64,000 nt of DNA from Tahibacter aquaticus (GTDB lineage Bacteria > Pseudomonadota > Gammaproteobacteria > Xanthomonadales > Rhodanobacteraceae). The translations under genes were made by a program, and so were the position numbers. Below are positions 1 through 9,022 of this stretch, one piece after another. Position 1 is the stretch's first letter; every line of letters starts with the position of its first letter. Under the pieces are notes generated by a model. It was given only the letters and a program-made list of their open reading frames with translations, did no database searches and had not been told where the DNA came from. Where the stretch lies: NCBI RefSeq assembly GCF_004363655.1, contig NZ_SNZH01000008.1, forward strand, positions 1-64,000, read 5' to 3'.

Positions 1-894
1 CTGCCGATCATCGTCGGCCGGGTCTACAACACCAACAACCCGCATCCCTGGGGCCTGCCGGCGAATGCCACGCAGTCGGGCTTCCTGACGCGATCAAGCA
101 TGGGCGCGACCTGGCAGAACGCCAACGCGTTCCGCTTCGAGGACAAGAAGGGCGAGGAACAGGTCTGGCTGCACGCGGAGAAGAACCAGGACATCGAAGT
201 CGAGAACGACGAGACGCACTGGGTCGGGCACGACCGCACCAAGACCATCGACCACGACGAAACCGTGCACGTCAAGCACGATCGCACCGAGACGGTGGAT
301 CACAACGAAACGATCACGGTGCACAACGACCGCACCGAGACCGTCGATGGCTTCGAAACCATCACTATCCACAAGGATCGCACCGAGACGGTCGATGGCC
401 ACGAAACCATCACCATCCACAAGAACCGTACCGAGACCGTCGACAAGAACGAAACGATCAGCATCGGCCAGAACCGCAGCGAAGACGTCGGCAAGAACGA
501 GAAGGTCAGCATCGGCAAGAACCGCACGGTGACCATCGGCCAGAACAAGAGCGAGACCATCGGCATGGCCTCGATGATCAATGTCGGCCTGGCCCAGGTG
601 ACCAATATCGGCGGCGCCTATGCGCTCAACGTCGGCGCGGGCTGGATGAGCAATGTCGGCCTGATGCACCTGCACAACGTCGGCGTGAAGCTTGCGGTGA
701 CGGTGGGCAAGACCATCAGTGTCAGCGCCGGCAATTCGGCGACGTACGAGGCGGGCGACAAGCTTTCGCTGATCTGCGGCGATTCGATGATCGTGCTGGA
801 GAAGAACGGCACGATCACGATCAGCGGCAACAAGATCAAGGTCATCGGCGAGAAGCATGTCGACGTCAACGGCAAGCTGATCGACATCAACTGA
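1..894 (+). CDS. vgrG: VgrG spike protein of type VI secretion, C-terminal part (5' end outside window)
   Basis: The frame is open from the first base and encodes 297 residues, so the start lies upstream. The visible part begins at the end of the gp5-like OB region (PIIVGRVYN, HPWGLP, then SFEDKKG-like FRFEDKKGEEQVWLHAEKNQ). It continues into a long needle of short degenerate repeats of the type xxDRTETVDxxETITIH (residues about 70-180), followed by a glycine- and valine-rich beta-helical end. This is the layout of VgrG proteins that form the puncturing tip of the T6SS tail and carry effectors. No separate effector domain follows the needle. The stop lies one base before the DUF2169 start, and the genes downstream encode an adaptor, a PAAR-like effector and Rhs toxins, so this VgrG probably delivers them. 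Family assignment is secure; cargo is inferred from position. Confidence 0.93.
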   Translation: MPIIVGRVYNTNNPHPWGLPANATQSGFLTRSSMGATWQNANAFRFEDKKGEEQVWLHAEKNQDIEVENDETHWVGHDRTKTIDHDETVHVKHDRTETVDHNETITVHNDRTETVDGFETITIHKDRTETVDGHETITIHKNRTETVDKNETISIGQNRSEDVGKNEKVSIGKNRTVTIGQNKSETIGMASMINVGLAQVTNIGGAYALNVGAGWMSNVGLMHLHNVGVKLAVTVGKTISVSAGNSATYEAGDKLSLICGDSMIVLEKNGTITISGNKIKVIGEKHVDVNGKLIDIN

Positions 895-895
895 C

Positions 896-2056
896 ATGGC
901 GGAGCTGATCAATCACACCGCGTTCCCGGCCTTGCTGTTCGACGCACTGGACCAGAACGACGCGGGGTTCAGTGTCCTCGCCGTGCGGCTGAGCTACGAC
1001 CTGAACATCCGCGCCGAAGACGGCGCCGCCTGGCTGACCTTCTGCAAGGAACAGACGCCGCTGTGCATGGCCGACGAGCACTATGCCGAGCCGGCCCGCA
1101 GCAGCGTGCGCACGGAAAGCGATCTGTCGCCGTACAAGCCGCGCCTGGACGTCATCGTCAACGGCACGGCCTTTGCGCCGGGCGACAAGCCCGAGCCGGC
1201 GTTCGGTGCGGCCGTGCGTGTCTACGACCGCACCACTGCCGTACTGGTCAGCGGGCCCCGCTGGTGGAAGCGCGGCGTGATGGGCTGGAGCCTGACCGAG
1301 CCCGCACCGATCGCGTTGCTCGACCTGCGCTACGAACTGGCCAGCGGCGGCCTGATCGAGTTTGGCGACAAGGAATTCGCCGCCGGCTTCAACAATGTCG
1401 GTATGGGCTGGTATCCGGCCGAGTTCCTGCGTGAGTACAAGGGCGACACCTTGCCGGCGCCGCAGATCGAGTCGGCCGAGCACCGCCTGCGCGGCATCAG
1501 CGACGCACTGCCCGCCACCGGCTTCGGCTTCATCGGCCGCGGCTGGCGCGGCCGGCTGGAATTCGGCGGCACCGCCGATGCCGCCTGGCAGGAAGAACGC
1601 CATCCGCTGCTGCCGCGCGATTTCCGCATGGACTTCTGGAACGGTGCACCGACCGTGCTGCAGTTCCCGCATCCCAAGCCGCTGAGCAGCGTGCCCATCG
1701 CGCTGCAGAACTTCGTGCCGGCGCGCGACGTACCCGGCCAGGGCATCTATCTGCAGGTGCCGGTGGAAAGCGTGTTCGCCCTGGCCGGCCTGGCCAGCGG
1801 CGTAGGCCTCACGCGCGACCTGACCCTCGACACCATCGTCGTCGACGTCAATGCACGCCGCGTGTACTGCACCTACCGCTTGGCCCTGGCCGAAGAGCTG
1901 GACCTGATGGAAGTGCAGCTGCGCTACATCGCCGCCGACGACCGCGAACACCAGCGCCAGCTGGCCGCGCGCATGAACCCCGATCCGGCAACGCGCGAAT
2001 TCGTGCCGCTGCCGCCCAGCCTGATGACGCAAGCCGCCGGACCCGCCCATGGCTGA
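896..2056 (+). CDS. DUF2169 family protein, T6SS effector-loading adaptor type
   Basis: A 386-residue protein that begins MAELINHTAFPALLFDALDQ and has the all-beta, W/Y/G-rich character of DUF2169 proteins encoded between vgrG and PAAR or effector genes. No signal peptide or membrane segment is seen, so it is expected to be cytoplasmic. Members of this family are thought to help load effectors on VgrG. The gene starts one base after the vgrG stop, and its last eight bases overlap the start of the DUF4150-lipase gene, indicating one transcript with coupled translation. The specific partner is inferred: the adjacent PAAR-like effector is the likeliest client, while the two Rhs proteins are also possible. 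Confidence 0.85.
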   Translation: MAELINHTAFPALLFDALDQNDAGFSVLAVRLSYDLNIRAEDGAAWLTFCKEQTPLCMADEHYAEPARSSVRTESDLSPYKPRLDVIVNGTAFAPGDKPEPAFGAAVRVYDRTTAVLVSGPRWWKRGVMGWSLTEPAPIALLDLRYELASGGLIEFGDKEFAAGFNNVGMGWYPAEFLREYKGDTLPAPQIESAEHRLRGISDALPATGFGFIGRGWRGRLEFGGTADAAWQEERHPLLPRDFRMDFWNGAPTVLQFPHPKPLSSVPIALQNFVPARDVPGQGIYLQVPVESVFALAGLASGVGLTRDLTLDTIVVDVNARRVYCTYRLALAEELDLMEVQLRYIAADDREHQRQLAARMNPDPATREFVPLPPSLMTQAAGPAHG

Positions 2057-3347
2057 CAATCTTGCCGCGCGAAAAGATGGAAAATGGCGCATTGTATTCC
2101 TGGCGCCCGATTTCTGCCTGACCCCGGGCTCGCCGACGCCGGTGCCGTATCCGGTCACGTCCGACCTGGGCATGTCCAAGAACGTGATCACCTCGGTGCG
2201 GCTGAACAAGAAGCCGGCCTTCGTCTATGACGCGAGCAAGGCACCGCGCACCATCGGCGACCAGGCCGGCATCAACAAGGGCGTGGTCAGCCGCACGGTC
2301 GGCGCCGACTGCTGGCCGATGATGCATTCGCCGGATACGCGCATCGGCCAGAAATGGGTCGTGCGCAACGGCGAAATGTTCTACATGAACGGCAACTTCA
2401 ACAAGCCGCCGGGCAAGAACCTCAGCAAGAAGGAACGCTGGGAAGAACGCCGCCGCCTGATCGAACAGGGCAAGCAGAGCAGCGATCCCAAGGTACGCGC
2501 CGCGGCGGAACGCCTGGAACGCAACAACGTCGGTGTGGAAAAGGCCAAGCTGGCCCAGCACATCTACGACCCGAGCAAGCCGGCGCCGGAAGGCTGGACC
2601 GACATCAGCAACAACAAGGAAGCGCTGGCCAAATACGGCCTGACTCCCGATGACATGTCGATCAAGGGTACGCCGAGCTTCCGCGCCGGCATGTACGAGC
2701 CCGATCCGGCCGTATTCGGCAACAGCATGAAACCCTCGGTGGTGTTCCAGGGCACCAACCCGTCCAGCATGACGGACTGGAAGAACAACTTCGCCCAGGG
2801 CTTGAACATGAATTCGCCGTACTACGACCGCGCCGTGAACATCGGTTCGGCCGTGGGCAACTCGGGCCAGTCGGTCGACATCGTCGGTCACTCGCTCGGT
2901 GGCGGCATGGCCTCGGCCGCGTCGCGCGCCAGCGGTGCGCCGGCCTGGACCTTCAATTCCGCCGGCCTCAACTCGAATACGGTGGGCCGCTACGGCGGCA
3001 CCAACCATGTGCCCACGACCGAGAACGTCACCGCCTACCAGGTTGCCAACGAAGTGCTGACCGGCATCCAGCAGCAAGGCTGGAAGGGCACCCTGGCCGG
3101 TGCCGGCGCAGGTGCGGCCATCGGTGCGGCCTTCGGCGGACCGTTCGGCGCGGCCATCGGCGCACTCGCCGGCGGCCTGGCCAAGCTCGGCCTCAGCGCA
3201 GCCATGCCCGATGCGGTCGGCAACAAGTTTCCGCTGGAAGGCCATGGCAACCCGGTCTCGCGCCACGGCATGGACCAGGTCATCGACGGCATCGAAAAAC
3301 AGAAAGACGAAGACGTGGCCATCATCAGCGCGGCTGGCGGAGGCTAG
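2049..3347 (+). CDS. T6SS effector: N-terminal PAAR-like (DUF4150) domain fused to a lipase-like domain
   Basis: 432 residues. Residues 1-120 match the DUF4150/PAAR-like pattern: a proline-rich PDFCLTPGSPTPVPYPVT start, then a TIGDQAGINKGVVS motif and a strand ending in GEMFYMNG. A charged linker follows (about 120-190). The C-terminal half is alpha/beta-hydrolase-like, with the nucleophile elbow VGHSLGGG (Ser282) and a late RHGMDQ motif (His406) like the catalytic histidine of class 3 and Tle lipases. Between them lies a Gly/Ala-rich hydrophobic stretch (about 350-385) that could insert in or contact membrane. Prediction: the PAAR-like tip caps VgrG and the lipase attacks phospholipids of target cells. 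The acidic triad member was not assigned. The ankyrin gene immediately downstream is the candidate immunity gene. Confidence 0.82.
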   Translation: MADNLAARKDGKWRIVFLAPDFCLTPGSPTPVPYPVTSDLGMSKNVITSVRLNKKPAFVYDASKAPRTIGDQAGINKGVVSRTVGADCWPMMHSPDTRIGQKWVVRNGEMFYMNGNFNKPPGKNLSKKERWEERRRLIEQGKQSSDPKVRAAAERLERNNVGVEKAKLAQHIYDPSKPAPEGWTDISNNKEALAKYGLTPDDMSIKGTPSFRAGMYEPDPAVFGNSMKPSVVFQGTNPSSMTDWKNNFAQGLNMNSPYYDRAVNIGSAVGNSGQSVDIVGHSLGGGMASAASRASGAPAWTFNSAGLNSNTVGRYGGTNHVPTTENVTAYQVANEVLTGIQQQGWKGTLAGAGAGAAIGAAFGGPFGAAIGALAGGLAKLGLSAAMPDAVGNKFPLEGHGNPVSRHGMDQVIDGIEKQKDEDVAIISAAGGG

Positions 3348-3349
3348 TC

Positions 3350-4171
3350 GTGCCGTCGTGGTCGGCGGTGCGACGTTGGTGCGTGGCGATGGCGGCAATA
3401 CTGTCGCTCTGGACATTGGAAAGTGCAGGCATGAAGACCCAACCGGCAGAAAAATTCTTCAGCGGTCCCACCCTGACCCTGGCCCAGGCGATCGAACACG
3501 GCGACGTGGCCGAAGTCGACGAGCTGGCGCGCACGGTCGACTTGAACAAGCCCGGTGCAGAAGACATGACCGTGCTGTTCTTTGCCCTGAGCCAGGCCTT
3601 CGGCGAAAAGCCCAAGCAGCTGGAAATCATCACCCACCTGGTCAAGGCCGGTGCCGACCCGCTGCGTCCGGTGAAAGACCTGGGCAGCGTGCTTGGCGTA
3701 TCGCTGCAGGCCAAGAGCCCGCTCTACGTCAAGGCACTGCTCGATGGCGGCGTCAGCCCGGATACGGTCGAAGGCAGTACGCCCATCCTGTTCGACGTCA
3801 CCCACGAACACACTTTCGACACGCTCAAGCTGCTGCTCGACCGCGGCGCGAGCATCGACAAGACCGACACGCTGGGCAATACCGCGCTGATGCGCAGCCT
3901 CATGCGCATGCAGCTGGACCAGACCGTCTACCTGCTCGACCGCGGCGCCAATCCGAACTTCGTCAACGTCAACGGCGTGTCCTTCGCCGGCCAGCTGAAA
4001 TTCCAGATCGAGCGCCAGCAGGCCGGTTCGCCGGCCCAGCTGAAGATGCTGGAAATCCGCGAACGCATCGTCGCCAAGGGCGTGGCCTGGCCGCCGCCGA
4101 CGCGCGACCAGGAACGCGAACGCATGCTTGCGCGCGGGCAACAGCCCGACAAACCACTGCAAATAAACTAA
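3350..4171 (+). CDS. Ankyrin-repeat protein, candidate immunity partner of the lipase effector
   Basis: 273 residues from a GTG two bases after the effector stop; an internal ATG at 3389 is an alternative. The N-terminus (basic residues, then VAMAAILSLWTLESAG) looks like a signal anchor or signal peptide, placing the protein in the periplasm, where a phospholipase effector would act. The rest shows ankyrin units: LAQAIEHGDVAEVDELART, HLVKAGADPLRP, ALLDGGVSPDT, LLLDRGASIDKTDTLGNTALM and LLDRGANPNFVN. Ankyrin-type proteins are known neighbours of some T6SS lipase effectors. Tight spacing and predicted location support an immunity role, but this is inferred from context. Confidence 0.75.
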   Translation: MPSWSAVRRWCVAMAAILSLWTLESAGMKTQPAEKFFSGPTLTLAQAIEHGDVAEVDELARTVDLNKPGAEDMTVLFFALSQAFGEKPKQLEIITHLVKAGADPLRPVKDLGSVLGVSLQAKSPLYVKALLDGGVSPDTVEGSTPILFDVTHEHTFDTLKLLLDRGASIDKTDTLGNTALMRSLMRMQLDQTVYLLDRGANPNFVNVNGVSFAGQLKFQIERQQAGSPAQLKMLEIRERIVAKGVAWPPPTRDQERERMLARGQQPDKPLQIN

Positions 4172-4258
4172 TAAACACGTGAATTCGTATTCGTCGCCGG
4201 CGTGAACAGCCCTGGGAAACGAACACGCAATGGTGCAGTTGTCTGAGCGGAAGCGATC

Positions 4259-7200
4259 ATGGCCGTAGGGAATACGATAGGCAAACTCAACGCCGAACCG
4301 AAAATGCGGGAAAGCACGCCCGCCGGCAGTGCCAATCCTCCCGAGAAGAAAAGCTGGTGGAGCAAGTGGGGCGACGTCGTCCACACCGGCCTGGACATCC
4401 TCGGTGCCGTACCCGTCATCGGCATCGTTGCCGACGGCGCCAACGCGGCGATCTATGCGGCGGAAGGTGACTACGTCAACGCCGCCATTTCCGGCGCCTC
4501 GGCCGCAGCCAACCTGATCCCGGGCGGTGGCGCGGCGATGAAGGCCGGCAAGGCTGCCGTGGCGGTGGGCAAGCAGGCCATCAAGGCCACGGCCAAGGAA
4601 GGCGCGGAAGCGCTGGCCAAGAAGGCGGCCAAGGAACTGGCGGAAAAAGCCGCGAAAGAAGCCGCCGAAAAGGCTGCCAAGAAGGAAGCGGCCGAAGCCG
4701 CCGGAAAAAAGGCCGCCAAGAAAGCCGGCAGCAACAAGGGCGGCGGCGTCAAAGGCAAGGGCAAGAAGACCAAGCCCTGCAAAACCAAATTCGGCGTGGG
4801 CAAGCCGGTCAATCCGGTGCTCGGCATCAAATTCCTCAGCGGCGAGGAAGAACTCGATTTCAGCCTACCCGCGCCACTGCCGCTGCCCTGGCAGCGCAGC
4901 TATTTCTCCGACCAGCTCGGCAACGGCTGGCTGGGCCAGGGCTGGGCACTGCCGCTGTCCGTGCGCCTGCTGCGCCGGCAGGACGCCCTGGTCCTGATCG
5001 ACGAACAAGGCCGCGAGATCGAACTGCCGGAGCTGGAGCCCGGCGAAGTCGAACACAATCGCTACGAAGACGTGCTGCTGTCGCGCGAGGCGAACGGACG
5101 CTACCGCCTGAGTGCGCCCGACGGCGGCCTGCACCAGATCTTCGCGCCGCTGGGCCTGGACGGCGGCGATACCGACGGTTCGCGCTCGAACTACCTGCCG
5201 CTGGTCGCGCTGGAAGACCGCAACGGCAATCGCGTACGCATCTGCTACGACGAGCAGGGCTATCCGCGGCTGATCGAGGATTCCGCCGGCCGCCTGCTCG
5301 GCCTGCAGTTCGATGCAGTGCCCGGCGGCACTACCGCCGTACCGTTCGTGCGCCTGACCCGTGTCGTGCAATTGCACGGCGATGCGCGCAGCGACGGCAA
5401 CTGGGGCGCAGAGCAGATCGAAACCCTGGTGTCGTATGCCTACGACAGCGACGGTGACCTGAGCAGCGTGCGCAACGGCCAGGGCGAGCTGACGCGCGAG
5501 TTCCGCTATCGCGCGCACCTGCTGATCGAGCATAGCCAGCCCGGCGGCCTGTCCGCGAGCTACGAATACGACCGCTACGACCGCAGCGGCCGCGTGATAC
5601 GCCACACCACCAGCCTCGGCCAGAGCTGGCAGTTTGCCTACCTGGGCGGCGAAACCGTCGTCACCGACCCGCTGCAGCGCGTCACGCGCTATCGCTTCAA
5701 TGCCGACGAAGAACTGGTATCGCTGGTCGACCCCGACGGCGGCGAAACCCGCTTCGAGCTGGATGCCTATGGCAGGATCTCCCAGGTCGTCGACGCGGCC
5801 GGTGGAGTCTCGCGCTACCACTACGACGATGCGGGCAACGTAGTCAGCGTGGTCGAAGGCGGCGTGCGCATCGAACTGCATTACGACGAACGCTGGCGCC
5901 TGCCCAGCATCATCACCGATGCGAACGGCGCCAGCGTGCGCTACGACTACGACGCCGCCGGCAACCTGATCCGCCAGACCGACGCGCTCGGCCGCGCCAC
6001 CCAGTACAACCATGACGCTCGCGGCCTGGTTGTGCGCATCGCCGATCCGGCCGGTGGCATTCGCCGCTACGCCTACGACAGCCGCGGCCTGCTGCTCAGC
6101 GCCACCGACTGCAGCGGCAATACCACGCGCTATGGCTGGGATGCGCACGGCCACCTGAGTTCGATCACCGATGCACTGGGCGCGGTGACCGAATACCGCC
6201 ACGACCTGCGCGGCAACCTGCATCAGGCCACTTATCCCGACGGCGCGACCGAACGCTTCGACTACGACCACCTGGGCCGGGTGATTGCCGAGACCGATGC
6301 CAACGGTGCGCGGCAACAATGGGAATTATGCGCAGACGGCCTGCCGCAGGCACGCATCGATGCGCTGGGCCAGCGCATGAGCTACCAGTACGACCTGGCG
6401 CGGCGCCTGGTCGTGCTGACCGACCCGAACGGCGCGCACTACCGCTTCGCCTACGATGCGCTGGACAACCTGGTCGCCGAGCAGGGCTTCGACGGCCGCG
6501 TCACGGCCTATGCCTACGACGCCGTCGGCCGCGTGGCGCAGCGGCGCGAACTGGGCTTGCGTCCTGGCCCGGCGGTGGCGATACCGGCCGACGACACGCC
6601 CGAAACCCTGCTGACGCGCTACCTGCGCGACGGCAACGGCCGCCTGATCGAGAAAGTGACCGGCCGCGACAACCGTGCCCAGCGCGTGCGCTACGCCTAC
6701 GATGCGGTCGGCCGCCTGACCGAAGCGGTCAGCGGCGGCGGCCGCGTCGGCCTGGCCTATGACGAAGCCGGCCAGCTGGTGCAGGAGTCCAGCCTGGTGC
6801 AGGGACGCCAGTACACCTTGCAACATGTCTACGATGTGCTGGGTAACTGCGTCGAAACCACGCTGCCCGACGGGCGCACGCTGCAGCAGCGCTATCACGC
6901 CAGCGAACTGCACCAGATCCTGCTCGACGGCGAGGTGGTCAGCACCATCGAACGCGATGCGCTGCAGCGCGAAACCGTACGCAGCCAGGGCCAGCTGACC
7001 AGCTTCTACGACTACGACGCCGCGGGCCGTCTCAGCGCTAGCCGCGCGCGGAAGGCCAGTCACAGCGCCGAGGAACCGGTTGCGCGCCAGTATCACTACG
7101 ACCGCATCGGCAATATCACCGGCCTGCAGGACAAGCGCTTCGGCAGCACGCATTTCGAGTACGACCCGCTGTCGCGACTGATCCGGGCCAACCAGGAACG

Positions 7201-8392
7201 CTTCCGCTTCGACCCGGCGCACAACATCAGCGTCGACGGCAGCCGCGTGCCGGGCAACCGCATCGCCGCGTTCGAAGACCGCCAGTACCGCTACGACACC
7301 CACGGCGACCTGGTCGAGAAGAAGATCGGCGGCCATACCGCGCTGCTGCTGGACTACGACGCCGAGCACCAGCTCGCCTGCGCCCGCGTCAGCCGCGCTG
7401 GCGTGACGCAGGAAACCCGCTACGGCTACGACGCGCTGGGCCGCCGCGCCTGGAAGCAGGATGCGTTCGGCCTGACCACGTTCTGCTGGGCTGGCAACCG
7501 CCTGCTGTGCGAAAGCCGCGGCGCACGCACGCTGACCTACCTCTACGAACAGGACAGCTTCGCACCGCTGGCCCAGGTCGAAAGCGTGACGGCCCCGGCG
7601 CCGCAGCATGACAGTACCCACATTCGCTACTACCACAACGACCAGGCCGGCACGCCGCACGAACTCAGCGACGGCGACGGTGCCATCCGCTGGCGCGCCA
7701 GCTACAAGGCCTGGGGCAATACCGCGCTGGTGGAAGTGTTCATGGCCGAGGCTGCGCCGGGTGGCGAAGCCGTGCACCAGCCGCTGCGCTACCAGGGCCA
7801 GTACTACGACAGCGAAACCGGCCTGCACTACAACCGCTTCCGCTACTACGATCCGGACATCGGCCGCTTCGTCACGCAGGATCCGGTCAATCTGCTCGGC
7901 GGCGAGAACAACTACGAATACGCCCCCAATCCCGGCGCTTGGATCGATCCGTACGGCCTCAAGCGCAGCAAGTGCGGCAAAGATCCCTGCGACGGCGTCA
8001 ATCCCGCCGCCTGGGCGCGGCAATGGCAAGGTCATGGCGACTACCCGGGCCGCGACGTCTGGACCAATACCGTGCTGAAGAAGGGCACGGTGATCTACGG
8101 CGGCTGGCCGGGTCCGTCGGGCTTCCATTTCGATGCCAAGACCCTGGCTGCTTCGGGCGGCAGCAAATCCAAGCTGTTCCAGAGCCTGCAGGTACTGCCC
8201 AACCCGAAGCGCGGCTACCGGCCGCAGTACCAGAAATACATTGTCAAGAAAGATACTTGTGTCGCCACCGGCCAGGCACTGGCGCAAGACCCAAGCAAGG
8301 GCTTCGGCAGCGGCGGCGGTACCCAGTTCTTCCTGTCCAACTTCAAGAAGGCATTGAAGAAGGACGGCCCGCCCATCGGCCTGGGACCGTAG
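4259..8392 (+). CDS. Rhs polymorphic toxin 1, C-terminal toxin possibly TNT-like
   Basis: 1377 residues. Residues 25-100 hold a WWSKWGDVVHTGLDILGAVP region with two hydrophobic, small-residue segments, then an Ala/Lys-rich helical stretch (about 105-165), then the DUF6531 start of the Rhs shell (NPVLGIKFLSGEEELDF). About 1000 residues of YD repeats follow. The shell ends in GENNYEYAPNPGAWIDPYGL (Asp1230, Pro1231), the usual self-cleavage boundary. The last ~143 residues are the variable toxin: GTVIYGGWPGPSGFHFD, a YQKYIVKKD strand and a final GFGSGGGTQFFLSNF. The order G-x-x-G loop, Y-V-K strand, terminal GGG-T/V-Q resembles TNT-like NAD-consuming toxins, but this is a weak, motif-level match. 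No PAAR domain is present. The downstream small gene is the likely immunity gene. Confidence 0.88.
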   Translation: MAVGNTIGKLNAEPKMRESTPAGSANPPEKKSWWSKWGDVVHTGLDILGAVPVIGIVADGANAAIYAAEGDYVNAAISGASAAANLIPGGGAAMKAGKAAVAVGKQAIKATAKEGAEALAKKAAKELAEKAAKEAAEKAAKKEAAEAAGKKAAKKAGSNKGGGVKGKGKKTKPCKTKFGVGKPVNPVLGIKFLSGEEELDFSLPAPLPLPWQRSYFSDQLGNGWLGQGWALPLSVRLLRRQDALVLIDEQGREIELPELEPGEVEHNRYEDVLLSREANGRYRLSAPDGGLHQIFAPLGLDGGDTDGSRSNYLPLVALEDRNGNRVRICYDEQGYPRLIEDSAGRLLGLQFDAVPGGTTAVPFVRLTRVVQLHGDARSDGNWGAEQIETLVSYAYDSDGDLSSVRNGQGELTREFRYRAHLLIEHSQPGGLSASYEYDRYDRSGRVIRHTTSLGQSWQFAYLGGETVVTDPLQRVTRYRFNADEELVSLVDPDGGETRFELDAYGRISQVVDAAGGVSRYHYDDAGNVVSVVEGGVRIELHYDERWRLPSIITDANGASVRYDYDAAGNLIRQTDALGRATQYNHDARGLVVRIADPAGGIRRYAYDSRGLLLSATDCSGNTTRYGWDAHGHLSSITDALGAVTEYRHDLRGNLHQATYPDGATERFDYDHLGRVIAETDANGARQQWELCADGLPQARIDALGQRMSYQYDLARRLVVLTDPNGAHYRFAYDALDNLVAEQGFDGRVTAYAYDAVGRVAQRRELGLRPGPAVAIPADDTPETLLTRYLRDGNGRLIEKVTGRDNRAQRVRYAYDAVGRLTEAVSGGGRVGLAYDEAGQLVQESSLVQGRQYTLQHVYDVLGNCVETTLPDGRTLQQRYHASELHQILLDGEVVSTIERDALQRETVRSQGQLTSFYDYDAAGRLSASRARKASHSAEEPVARQYHYDRIGNITGLQDKRFGSTHFEYDPLSRLIRANQERFRFDPAHNISVDGSRVPGNRIAAFEDRQYRYDTHGDLVEKKIGGHTALLLDYDAEHQLACARVSRAGVTQETRYGYDALGRRAWKQDAFGLTTFCWAGNRLLCESRGARTLTYLYEQDSFAPLAQVESVTAPAPQHDSTHIRYYHNDQAGTPHELSDGDGAIRWRASYKAWGNTALVEVFMAEAAPGGEAVHQPLRYQGQYYDSETGLHYNRFRYYDPDIGRFVTQDPVNLLGGENNYEYAPNPGAWIDPYGLKRSKCGKDPCDGVNPAAWARQWQGHGDYPGRDVWTNTVLKKGTVIYGGWPGPSGFHFDAKTLAASGGSKSKLFQSLQVLPNPKRGYRPQYQKYIVKKDTCVATGQALAQDPSKGFGSGGGTQFFLSNFKKALKKDGPPIGLGP

Positions 8393-8400
8393 CCGCCGCC

Positions 8401-8874
8401 ATGAGCCTGCGCGACGACGGAACATTCCAAGTACAGGCCGACCTGGTATTGCGGCCCGGCATGCGCCATGCCGAGCTGCTGGCCCAGCCGGGCGAATGGG
8501 AGCAATGGCTGTTCTTCGACGGCGCGCCCGTGGCCTGGCGCCGCGTATTCGATGCCGACGGCGGCAAGAAGCCCGAAAAGACCGTGCTCATCGTCACCTT
8601 CGACGGTGCCGACGGGCCGATGGCGAAGTGGCAGATCGCACCGTGGAACCTGATGGACGGCGCGCAGAGCCGCCCCGAAGGGCCGCATACCAAGGCGTTG
8701 CGCGAGTGGTTCGAGCGCCGCCATGGCTGTGCGCTGCCGCTGAGCCGCGACTGGGGTCACGTCGATGCCGCACACGATCCGCACAATCAGGTCACGCTGG
8801 TGGTCTGCAACCTGCGCGAAGGCTTCGCCAGCGAGCGCGAGTGGCAGGCCTATCGCAATCGCAACGCACGCTGA
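8401..8874 (+). CDS. Candidate immunity protein for Rhs toxin 1
   Basis: 157 residues, starting eight bases after the Rhs stop. The ATG at 8401 is the natural start because the same frame upstream overlaps the toxin-coding sequence. The protein is soluble, acidic and tryptophan-rich (WEQWLFFDGAPVAWRRVFDA, KWQIAPWNLMDG, EWFERRHGC), with no signal peptide, consistent with neutralising a cytoplasmic toxin. I do not recognise a named family. The assignment rests on position: small, directly behind a variable toxin tip, and absent from the second Rhs copy, which has its own unrelated follower. Confidence 0.6.
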   Translation: MSLRDDGTFQVQADLVLRPGMRHAELLAQPGEWEQWLFFDGAPVAWRRVFDADGGKKPEKTVLIVTFDGADGPMAKWQIAPWNLMDGAQSRPEGPHTKALREWFERRHGCALPLSRDWGHVDAAHDPHNQVTLVVCNLREGFASEREWQAYRNRNAR

Positions 8875-9022
8875 CAGGCATGTCGCCGCCGTGCGCGGCG
8901 CTCGCGGACAGAGTTTCAAGATAAACAGATTGAATGATGCAAAGGTGGAAAGCGTTCGTGGCCTGCACAGGCAGGCACAAGGGGCACGGACAGGGTAGTT
9001 CTATCCTCGGAGCGGAAACGCC

